Below, piece after piece: positions 1 to 6,184 of a stretch of 12,255 bases of DNA; within the stretch, counting starts at the first letter, position 1; every line of letters starts with the position of its first letter. The notes below the pieces were generated by a model. It did not search any database. It was not told the origin of the DNA and saw only the letters and a program-made list of their open reading frames with translations. Location: the NCBI GenBank assembly GCA_018400255.1, contig JAGYMO010000012.1:1-12255 (forward strand), given 5' to 3'. Source of the DNA: Deltaproteobacteria bacterium (GTDB taxonomy: Bacteria > Desulfobacterota > DSM-4660 > Desulfatiglandales > B25-G16). A program made the translations under genes and the position numbers.

Positions 1-1
1 G

Positions 2-376
2 GGCATTGTCTCGGGCATCATAGGCATTGGTGGGGGTGTGCTGATGATCCCTATCATGGTCTATTTTTTAAAGTTCAAGATGCACCAGGCCGTGGGCACC
101 TCTACTGCCCTGATGATCTTTACGGCCATCGGCGGGTCGCTTTCCTTCCTGATCAACGGCTTGGGGATTCAGGGGCTTCCGCCCTACTCGACGGGGTACC
201 TGAACTGGCTTCAGTGGATCATCCTGGCCGCTTGCAGCGTCCCTCTGGCTATCGTTGGGGCGAAAACCGCGCATCTTCTGCCGGCCAAACAGCTCAAGTA
301 TATCTTTATCGCGGTCATGTTCTACATGGGTCTAAAGATGATCGGAGTGTTTGCGTGGCTGCACCTGCCGATTTAG
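2..376 (+). CDS. TauE/SafE (TSUP) family membrane exporter, C-terminal half (5' cut by window edge)
   Basis: The frame is open from the first bases and ends at TAG 374-376, so about 124 C-terminal residues are visible and the true start lies off the window. TSUP proteins are polytopic inner-membrane carriers, usually 250-270 aa, built of two repeated halves and implicated in export of sulfite, sulfonates or related organosulfur anions. The visible part opens with the glycine-rich repeat motif GIVSGIIGIGGG followed by a P in a hydrophobic helix. Further hydrophobic segments follow around 'ALMIFTAIGG', 'WIILAACSVPLAIVGA' and 'YIFIAVMFYMGLKMIGVF'. 'GAKTAHLLPAKQLK' fits the loop before the last helix. 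The GTG at 38 is internal to the motif and is not the start. Substrate cannot be told from sequence. The family call is fairly secure; it is the last gene before a gene-poor region. Confidence 0.85.
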   Translation, partial: GIVSGIIGIGGGVLMIPIMVYFLKFKMHQAVGTSTALMIFTAIGGSLSFLINGLGIQGLPPYSTGYLNWLQWIILAACSVPLAIVGAKTAHLLPAKQLKYIFIAVMFYMGLKMIGVFAWLHLPI

Positions 377-399
377 GACCTGGGAATGAAACCAGGGCC
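376..399 (+). terminator. weak stem-loop just after the exporter stop
   Basis: GGACCTGG (376-383) and CCAGGGCC (392-399) can pair over an 8-nt loop with one internal A/G mismatch. It begins at the last base of the TAG stop of the exporter. There is no U-tract after it, so an intrinsic terminator is only a weak possibility. It could equally be chance. Confidence 0.2.
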
Positions 400-458
400 A
401 TGAGAAAGAATTGATGACATGGCGAAAGATGAACAAACACGGAATTATAAGCCTATAG

Positions 459-653
459 GGTGAAACAAAGCATAAAATCGTTTCGCTTTTTGAATCACGA
501 GACGGCAAGGATATCTGGAACACCGCAGGCATTTCCGGAAATATTATTGAGGCAAGCCGGCAGGCCTTAGCGGACAGCATCTATTTTAAGTTTAACAAGA
601 AGCTATTAGAGAAAACCAAAAAGGCTGACATAAAACGAGAACACACAAATTGA
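459..653 (+). pseudogene. start-less fragment resembling the C-terminus of citramalate synthase (LeuA dimer domain)
   Basis: A frame open from 459 (after an in-frame TAG at 456-458) to TGA 651-653 encodes 64 residues without any usable start codon. Its middle reads 'FESRDGKDIWNTAGISGN' then 'IIEASRQALADSIYFKF'. This closely follows, from memory, the end of citramalate/2-isopropylmalate-synthase-type proteins (ESSDG..WGTVGVSENIIEASWQALVDSIEYK). That is the last part of the regulatory dimerisation domain of a protein of roughly 500 aa, so the catalytic barrel is missing. A 14-codon ATG frame (419-463) lies directly upstream in another frame; one frameshift near 456-461 would join the two. I read it as a decayed gene end, though a small frameshifted stand-alone protein is possible. 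Confidence 0.55.
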
Positions 654-744
654 ATTTACCCATAACCGGGCTGCCACGAATCTGGCTGGATCAGATGCTG
701 ATATTATTTTTTATGGCCATAGATACTTCAATTCACCCCACCTT

Positions 745-773
745 TTCACAGACCTCTTCTAATACACTATAAA
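745..773 (+). promoter_or_regulatory. sigma70-like promoter upstream of the kinase pair
   Basis: TTCACA at 745-750 (5 of 6 matches to TTGACA) and TATAAA at 768-773 (5 of 6 to TATAAT) are separated by exactly 17 bases. Transcription would begin near 780 and leave a leader of about 270 nt before the phosphotransferase gene. It also sits just upstream of the small ATG frame at 842. This is seen by eye only; AT-rich DNA makes chance matches common. Confidence 0.4.
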
Positions 774-841
774 TTAGATAAGATAATGACAATTTATTTA
801 AGTTATATGTTTAGTTGGCTTTGGCAAAAGGGAGTTTGTAT

Positions 842-1034
842 ATGAACGAAGCTTCTCCAGCTAATAGACTTAATCCCTCCAGAATTTAGTGAAGCCTACC
901 ACATGATGCGGATTTTAAGCTTGTTTCAGCTGTTGAAAGCGTTAAATATATATACATCATCCCACGACCACAAATACATCCTCTGCAGTATTCACTTATT
1001 AAACATACAAGTGGTAGAAAAAGAAAAGGTATAG
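842..1034 (+). pseudogene. possible small frameshifted gene in the leader of the kinase pair (unrecognised)
   Basis: An AAGGGAG sequence (828-834) lies 7 bases before ATG 842, which opens a frame of only 15 codons ending at TAG 887-889. The +1 frame runs open from 846 to TAG 1032-1034 and reads like protein (for example KLLQLIDLIPPEFSEAYHM, then hydrophobic helical sequence). A single indel near 845-851 would give one protein of about 63 aa with a promoter and ribosome binding site. Within the second frame, ATG 903 could give 43 aa, but I see no binding site for it. I do not recognise the family. It could be a decayed gene, a leader peptide, or chance. The frame ends 16 bp before the next gene. 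Confidence 0.25.
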
Positions 1035-1050
1035 TGCGGGAGGTCAGGAT

Positions 1051-2106
1051 ATGCAGCTTGAAACAAAGGTTGAAGACTACCTTAAAGACCATTTTGGGTT
1101 GGAGGCGACGCTAAAGGGCATTGAAAGGCTTGGCAAGGGAGTTCATGGTACTGCCTTTCGTATCAAATTCAATATTTCCAACCAGGAGAAGCGACTCGTT
1201 ATAAAAACTCTTTCCCCCTCGGGATTCGGCCATGATCATTATTCAGATAGGGCTCAGGTTCTCCTGCTTGCTAATGCTGTATACAATGAAATGCCAAATC
1301 ACGTTAGAGCAGTTGATGTGGTTGGAGAGAGTGATGAGGGGCTTATTTCTGTAAAGGATACTCATGAATTTTATCTTTTAATGGAAGAGTCTCGTGGGGA
1401 ATCCTACTTTAGCGAGCTTGATGCTATCCTGGAGCGAGGGCACCTTACGAACCTAGATAGGGAAAAGGCGCTCATGCTGGGCCGGTTCCTGACAAAGATC
1501 CACAAGGTAGCATATAGCGGAGAGAATGGCAAAACCCTCTATCGAAGGCGAATCCGAAACCTTATTGGTCACGGTGAGTGCATTATGGGTATTATTGATT
1601 CCTATGATTCGGTTGACTTCACCACTGATCAGGAACTTGTTGAGTATGTCGGGAAATGTCTTGCCTGGTGGGGAAAAATTCGGGACAAAAGCGAACGCTT
1701 GTGTAATGTCCATGGGGATTTTCATCCCGGTAACATAAGGTTTTGGAATAAACATTTTACCGTCTTAGATCGGTCTCGGGGTCAATGGGGAGAGCCGGCT
1801 GACGATGTCTCATGTCTTGCTATTAATTATATCTACTATGCAATTAAAGATGAAGGAAGTTTTAAGGGATCCTTTGCAGAGCTTTTTCGGCTTTTCATGA
1901 ACTCCTATATTGAAGACACTCGAGATGTTGAATTTTTTGAGGTTGCCCAGCCCTTTTTTGCGTTCAGGGTTTTGGTCATTGCCAATCCGAAATTTTATCC
2001 GGAAGAAACGTCAGAAACCAGAAGAAAATTGTTTGATTTTGGGCAGTCTGTCCTTGAAACAAAAAAATTCGATACAGAAAAAATTCCATCTTATTTGGAG
2101 CGCTAA
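1051..2106 (+). CDS. APH/choline-kinase-fold phosphotransferase (351 aa)
   Basis: Probable cytoplasmic ATP- (or GTP-) dependent kinase of the aminoglycoside phosphotransferase superfamily. The family phosphorylates hydroxyls of small molecules such as sugars, choline or antibiotics; the substrate here is unknown. A glycine-rich loop lies at about 26-35 (RLGKGVHGTA) and a likely ATP-anchoring lysine at K52 (LVIK). The Brenner-type catalytic motif HGDFHPGN is at 221-228 with catalytic D223 and metal-binding N228. The second metal aspartate is probably D240 in LDRSRGQWGEPADDVS, an unusual version of the more common 'IDWE/LDFE' context. ATG 1051 is supported by GGGAGGT at 1038-1044. Its TAA (2104-2106) overlaps the ATG of the next kinase (TAATG), implying translational coupling and a shared role. 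Resistance to an aminoglycoside is not implied. Family secure, substrate unknown. Confidence 0.85.
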   Translation: MQLETKVEDYLKDHFGLEATLKGIERLGKGVHGTAFRIKFNISNQEKRLVIKTLSPSGFGHDHYSDRAQVLLLANAVYNEMPNHVRAVDVVGESDEGLISVKDTHEFYLLMEESRGESYFSELDAILERGHLTNLDREKALMLGRFLTKIHKVAYSGENGKTLYRRRIRNLIGHGECIMGIIDSYDSVDFTTDQELVEYVGKCLAWWGKIRDKSERLCNVHGDFHPGNIRFWNKHFTVLDRSRGQWGEPADDVSCLAINYIYYAIKDEGSFKGSFAELFRLFMNSYIEDTRDVEFFEVAQPFFAFRVLVIANPKFYPEETSETRRKLFDFGQSVLETKKFDTEKIPSYLER

Positions 2107-2654
2107 TGAATTTTTGCCTATGGATAACCGGGCTGCCAGGCTCCGGAAAGAGTACAATTACAAAAGAGTTGCAGGACCTTCTCTCAGCGGCTGAGGTTGA
2201 TAACATGATTCTGAGGCTCGATGAAATCAGAAAGGTCCTCACCCCGGAACCCAGCTATACGGATGATGAGCGCGAAATTGTATATAGGGCCCTTGCCATG
2301 ATGGCTCAACTCATGACGGAGCATAGCGGTAAAAGCGTGATGATTGATGCAACAGGAAATCGAAGGCATTACAGGCGCGTGGCGCGAGGGCTGATTGCAG
2401 AGTTTGCCGAGATCTATGTATCATGTCCTCTTAAAGTATGCAGGGAGCGAGAGGCCTTACGGCATGGGAAATTAGTTGAAAGAGATCTTTACGGAAAGGC
2501 AGCAAGAGGTGAGATAGAAGGGCAGTTACCCGGTGTAACGGCACCTTATGAAGCACCAGAGAACCCTGAGGTCATGGTGGCATCTGATGTGCTTTCTCCC
2601 TCTGAATCCGCTGAAAGGATTATGTCATATATACAGACTAGATGGTTTTGCTGA
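2106..2654 (+). CDS. P-loop kinase resembling adenylylsulfate (APS) kinase (182 aa)
   Basis: A Walker A motif is at residues 9-17 (GLPGSGKST). Much of the APS kinase pattern follows: LTPE (45-48), DDER (53-56), YVSCPLKVCRERE (104-116), and LYGKAARGEIEG (128-139) then PYEAPENPE. Length is close to that of CysC (about 200 aa), which phosphorylates APS to PAPS. Two landmark positions differ. The usual LDGDxxR is LDEIR (38-42). The ISPxR segment carrying the phosphorylated serine is DATGNRR (81-87), closer to AAA_33/COG0645-type kinases. So it may act on something other than APS. GGAG at 2097-2100, inside the upstream gene, lies 5 bases before the ATG, and the stop/start overlap couples it to the APH-fold kinase. 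Calling it CysC outright would overstate the evidence. Confidence 0.75.
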   Translation: MNFCLWITGLPGSGKSTITKELQDLLSAAEVDNMILRLDEIRKVLTPEPSYTDDEREIVYRALAMMAQLMTEHSGKSVMIDATGNRRHYRRVARGLIAEFAEIYVSCPLKVCREREALRHGKLVERDLYGKAARGEIEGQLPGVTAPYEAPENPEVMVASDVLSPSESAERIMSYIQTRWFC

Positions 2655-2845
2655 GGTTTTGGAAAAATAATTGATCGTACCTCTAATCGGAGCGCTGTAT
2701 TTTATAAATAAATGATAAAAGATTAGGTGATACTATAATAATTGACGAGACTATTGATACTGTATGTCTCACTGGCATGAAGATTGAAGATAGAGAAAAG
2801 GCAGTAGCGCCAGGACTTGTTGTTAATATCGAGAGGATTTTTTTG

Positions 2846-4015
2846 ATGATTAAAAAAAGGTTTCGGGAAGAATTCGAGCAGAGAATAGCCAGGATAGAGG
2901 GAGAGGTCTCGAAACTGAGACCCTTTGCCAAGGAGCTTGAGGAGAGTGAAGAAAAATATGCCAAGCTGGTTGAGAATTCCCCTACTGGTATTTATATTGA
3001 CCAGGGTGGATATATTGTATTCGCCAATGAGAAGCTTGCAAATATTTACGGTTATACAAGAGAAGAGTTGATCGGTATTGAGAGCTGGAAATTGGTTCAC
3101 CCTGAGGATAGGCCTTTGACTAATGATCGGAGGAAAAAGCGGCTTAGAGGGAAAAAAGTGGCTTCCGAATACGAGGCTCGAGGCCTAACTAAACAGGGAT
3201 ATACTATCTGGATACGAAGAAGGAATACGAATATTGAATATCAAGGCAAGCCTGCCATATTAGGTAACGCTGTAGATATTTCCAGGCAAAAAATGGCGGA
3301 GGAAGAACTACGCAAAAAAAATGAACAGCTTAAGAACTTTATCCGGATTATCTCCCATGATCTCAAGAATCCACTTATCTCTGTGCAGGGATTTTCTACA
3401 CGGCTTCTCAAGCATTATGGCGAAAAATTGGGCAAGAAAGGGAAAACATATCTCGAGCACGTCTTGACTAGCGGCCATAAGATGGAGGAGCTGGTTTCAG
3501 ATCTCCTGACCTGGGCAAACATGGGCAATATAGTGTACCGCTTCGAGGATACCCCCTCAAAAGATATTATAAAACGCGTAATTAAAGAACTTGATCATGA
3601 CTTGAAAGGGTATGATATTGAGCTTGTTCAAGAAGATAATTTCCCCGTCCTCACCTGCGACGAAAAGAGAATTTATCAGGTCTTCCTTAACCTGGTCTCA
3701 AACGCTATTAAATATACTCGCAATACTAATTCTCCCCGGATTGAAATTGGCTATCGAGATGTCCAAAAGTTTCATGAATTCTATGTAGAGGACAATGGCA
3801 TTGGGATAGAACCTAAGGACCAAGAAAGAATCTTTGAGATGTTTCAGAGGGGGAAGGGAGGGAAAGGGGAGGAAGGTATAGGCTTAGGGCTTGCAATTGT
3901 ACAAAAGATTATAGGCGATCACGGCGGCAATGTATGGGTGGAATCTGAAAAGAATAAGGGGGCGATTTTTTATTTCACAGTGCCTAAGAACCTAACCCCC
4001 AACACAAAAAAATAG
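2846..4015 (+). CDS. soluble PAS-domain sensor histidine kinase (389 aa)
   Basis: Autophosphorylating sensor of a two-component system, apparently cytoplasmic because no membrane segment is present. Numbered from ATG 2846, a charged probable coiled coil (about 5-35) precedes one PAS domain (about 34-150; VENSPTGIYID, YGYTREELIG, VHPEDR). Then come the HisKA H-box ISHDLKNPL with phospho-acceptor H171, an N-box around N286 (NLVSNAIKYT), a G1 box at 316 (DNGIGIE) and a G2 box at about 344 (GIGLGLAI). The ATP lid is short and lysine/glycine-rich (RGKGGKGEEG). ATG 2846 is preferred because GAGAGGA lies at 2831-2837, 8 bases away. An in-frame ATG at 2777 would add 23 residues but has no clear binding site. 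No response regulator is visible, so it is an orphan here. PAS ligand is unknown. Confidence 0.9.
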   Translation: MIKKRFREEFEQRIARIEGEVSKLRPFAKELEESEEKYAKLVENSPTGIYIDQGGYIVFANEKLANIYGYTREELIGIESWKLVHPEDRPLTNDRRKKRLRGKKVASEYEARGLTKQGYTIWIRRRNTNIEYQGKPAILGNAVDISRQKMAEEELRKKNEQLKNFIRIISHDLKNPLISVQGFSTRLLKHYGEKLGKKGKTYLEHVLTSGHKMEELVSDLLTWANMGNIVYRFEDTPSKDIIKRVIKELDHDLKGYDIELVQEDNFPVLTCDEKRIYQVFLNLVSNAIKYTRNTNSPRIEIGYRDVQKFHEFYVEDNGIGIEPKDQERIFEMFQRGKGGKGEEGIGLGLAIVQKIIGDHGGNVWVESEKNKGAIFYFTVPKNLTPNTKK

Positions 4016-4162
4016 GATATTTCCATTCATTTTTCTACTTTTTTCTAGACTATCATTAATAATTCTCGAAATAAAGGCATTGGTTATAATGAAAAGGCTT
4101 GGCTTGATAGCTAGAAACTGGGGAAATCTTAGGATTAACACTAGTAGATATTTTCAAACCTA
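4016..4162 (+). other. convergent intergenic region, no clear terminator
   Basis: This is 147 bases between the stop of the histidine kinase gene and the stop of the minus-strand VTT gene. I looked for a bidirectional hairpin with flanking T-runs and found none I would defend. T-rich runs occur near 4028-4045. No ORF or repeat is evident. Confidence 0.5.
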
Positions 4163-4798
4163 TTAAGTCTCTGTGCTTGTAATCCGTTTTTTTATCTGGA
4201 AGCTCACGAAATAGCCAACTGCAATGATGGCTGTGAAAAGCCCTGCCAACCCAAAATTCATATCCGCCGCAGATCTCCCCAGCCCTACTATAGGAATACA
4301 GATGGCTAGCTCCATAGTCCAATTGATGCTGAAATAATAACGAAATTTAATGCCTGATAGGGCCAGAAGATAGTTTTTCAGGAAGTAGGGAGGCCCCGGG
4401 ATAAGTACGAAAAGGGAGGCGAAGACGAGGCGCCTGTCATTGGGGAACTGGGGAAGCTGATAGCCCGTTGAAGCCATAAAATCTTTCAGATGTGGAGATA
4501 AAAATATTTTGGCCATTAGCCAGGATCCCGCGAGATGCAAGGGTATGATTATTATAACGGTCAGTACTCCCAAAGCAAAACCGAACTTGACGGCTGAGAG
4601 GATGAGAAAAACACTGATTGGAAAGCCAAATACGGGCAAAATGGCCATAAGTCCTAGAAAAAGAACCCAGTGTGTGTCCTTGTTCACGAGAAAGCTCATC
4701 CATTTTTCCGGATCATCCTTCATAAAAAGCATGAGGACGGCCATCGCTATGAGAGTCACCAAGATCATGATGAGAATGGTTTTCTTTTTAAAAGACAC
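4163..4798 (-). CDS. TVP38/TMEM64 (VTT/DedA-like) membrane protein (211 aa)
   Basis: Polytopic inner-membrane protein. An N-terminal hydrophobic segment spans about 7-25, further segments about 43-100, and two C-terminal helices about 162-200. The VTT hallmarks are FPISVFLILSAVKFGFALG (59-77), which is the first re-entrant/helix region, and PGPPYFLKNY (134-143), the conserved second element. VTT proteins include DedA-type proteins and eukaryotic TMEM41B/VMP1; established roles in the superfamily include lipid scrambling or flipping. The exact role of this subgroup is unsettled. The start is GTG (4796-4798). It lies one base after the stop of the upstream glycosyltransferase gene (TAG at 4800-4802), with AAAGG about 8 bases before it inside that gene. 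Coupled translation with the glycosyltransferase suggests a shared role in handling a lipid-linked product. Confidence 0.85.
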   Translation of the reverse strand: MSFKKKTILIMILVTLIAMAVLMLFMKDDPEKWMSFLVNKDTHWVLFLGLMAILPVFGFPISVFLILSAVKFGFALGVLTVIIIIPLHLAGSWLMAKIFLSPHLKDFMASTGYQLPQFPNDRRLVFASLFVLIPGPPYFLKNYLLALSGIKFRYYFSINWTMELAICIPIVGLGRSAADMNFGLAGLFTAIIAVGYFVSFQIKKRITSTET

Positions 4799-4799
4799 C

Positions 4800-6098
4800 C
4801 TATTCGGCCTTTCGGTTCAATGTATCACTTTCCGTAAAGGATTTGATGGAGGCCGAGGCCTTTTGGGTCACGAGATCCCACTCCACTTTTAATGCTCTCA
4901 TCAGCTTTTCTAGGGATACCAGTTTCTCCAATTCCGTGTCAGGCAAAGATTTTTCTTCCAAAACGGAGCGGTACAACCTGAGCATGCGTTTTGCCATGGC
5001 CTCTCGCGAATGTCTCTGTGCCGTATTAAGGGAAATCTGGCTCCATTTAACGGCGGTTTTGGGGTCTGTAAAAAATTCTTCTATTGCCCTGGAAAATGTC
5101 TCTTTCTCGGCATCTTCTTCCAAAAGGCGTCCATTTTTTCCGTCTTTCACCACTTCCCTGGCCCCTGGGGCATCCAGGGCGATAACCGGCTTGCCTGCAG
5201 CCATGGCTTCCAACAGGACCATGCCCTGAGTCTCTGTTTTTGAGGCAAAAACGAACAGTTCCATGGTATTGAAGGCATCGCTAAGCTCCTGCCCCGATTT
5301 TTTCCCTACCAGAAGCAGCTTTTTCTCCACTCCCCGCAACTGAAAGGCTTGGTGCATTTCTCTTTCGCTGGGTCCCCCTCCCACTACTAGAAACGATCCC
5401 TTGTTGCGGCTCAAATAGTCGGCCACCGCTTCGGCTAGGTACCCCAGGTTTTTTTCAGGTGCCAGTCTCCCCACATGTCCTATGACCGGCTCTTCCACTG
5501 TGACGTCGTTGGCCTCAAGGAAGCGTTCCTTTTTGCCTTGCTTGAAGAAGTCCAAATCGACACCAGTAGGGATTTCCTTAATGGGTGTGGTCACCCCCCG
5601 ATCTCGCAGGAGCTGGGCGATGCTTCTGCTGGGAGCCACCACATGGGTGCAGAGATTGGCGTACTCCCTGGAAAGGTTGATGACGAATCGCTTCATGCCC
5701 TCCGAGTCTATGGGAACGTAATGGGTGTACTTTTCGTACAGGGTATGATGAGTGAAGACCAGGGGCAGGGCGTGCCGTCTGGCCGTTCGGAGGGCGGCAT
5801 CGCCCAGGAGATAGGGGTGATGGCTGTGAATTACATTCGGTTGGAATGCCTTTATTCGTTTGGCGATCATAAAGGGGACGGCAATACGAAGCGAAAAGTC
5901 GCTGCCGTTGAAATTCTGTATGGCCGGGACCCTCAGGGTCTTTTCTTCATCCTTTTCTTCCGGCTTCTCGGAAAAGGAAGGGGCAATCACAAGCACACTG
6001 TGGCCCAGGCGCCGGAGGTCTTTTGAGAGAAAATCCACTGAGCGGGCGACACCTCCAACATGGGGAATATAAGTGTTTGTAAACATGCATATATTCAT
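4800..6098 (-). CDS. GT4-family glycosyltransferase (432 aa)
   Basis: Retaining GT-B glycosyltransferase that moves a sugar from a nucleotide sugar to an acceptor, probably lipid or glycan, at the cytoplasmic membrane face. The N-terminal Rossmann half starts MNICMFTNTYIPHVGGVARS, with the GGV acceptor/donor loop at 15-17. HSHHPYLLGD (91-100) and THHTLYEKYTHYVP resemble diacylglycerol glucosyltransferase-like GT4 enzymes. GHVGRLAPEKN (207-217) opens the C-terminal half. The EX7E donor motif is E289 to E297 in SKTETQGMVLLEA. After the usual end there is a helical tail of about 50 residues of unclear role. ATG 6098 is chosen because AAGGA lies 7-8 bases upstream; a GTG at 6122 would add 8 residues. 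It lies 86 bases after the glycosidase stop and one base before the VTT gene. Acceptor identity is not determined. Confidence 0.88.
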   Translation of the reverse strand: MNICMFTNTYIPHVGGVARSVDFLSKDLRRLGHSVLVIAPSFSEKPEEKDEEKTLRVPAIQNFNGSDFSLRIAVPFMIAKRIKAFQPNVIHSHHPYLLGDAALRTARRHALPLVFTHHTLYEKYTHYVPIDSEGMKRFVINLSREYANLCTHVVAPSRSIAQLLRDRGVTTPIKEIPTGVDLDFFKQGKKERFLEANDVTVEEPVIGHVGRLAPEKNLGYLAEAVADYLSRNKGSFLVVGGGPSEREMHQAFQLRGVEKKLLLVGKKSGQELSDAFNTMELFVFASKTETQGMVLLEAMAAGKPVIALDAPGAREVVKDGKNGRLLEEDAEKETFSRAIEEFFTDPKTAVKWSQISLNTAQRHSREAMAKRMLRLYRSVLEEKSLPDTELEKLVSLEKLMRALKVEWDLVTQKASASIKSFTESDTLNRKAE

Positions 6099-6184
6099 GT
6101 AAACATCCTTTTTTTGATCCACAATTTTTCGTCTTCGTAAGCCCTTTATTCCTGGAAAACTTTTTTGACCTCCCGAAACAACAC

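Noticed and set aside
886..1092. 68-codon minus-strand open frame
   Set aside because: It overlaps the start and binding site of the phosphotransferase gene on the other strand and shows no domain features.
1051..2106. Aminoglycoside resistance gene
   Set aside because: The fold signature is shared by many sugar, choline and other small-molecule kinases. Nothing in the sequence or context points to antibiotic substrates.
2723..3100. 125-codon minus-strand open frame, with an overlapping 93-codon one
   Set aside because: Both lie antisense to the start and PAS region of the histidine kinase. No binding site or family features; shadows.
5475..6026. 183-codon plus-strand open frame
   Set aside because: It lies entirely opposite the well-supported GT4 gene, shows no recognisable domain, and is a composition-driven shadow.
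6099..6122. GTG start at 6122 for the glycosyltransferase
   Set aside because: It adds 8 residues before the canonical MNICMFTNTY beginning. The AAGGA that serves ATG 6098 lies inside this extension.
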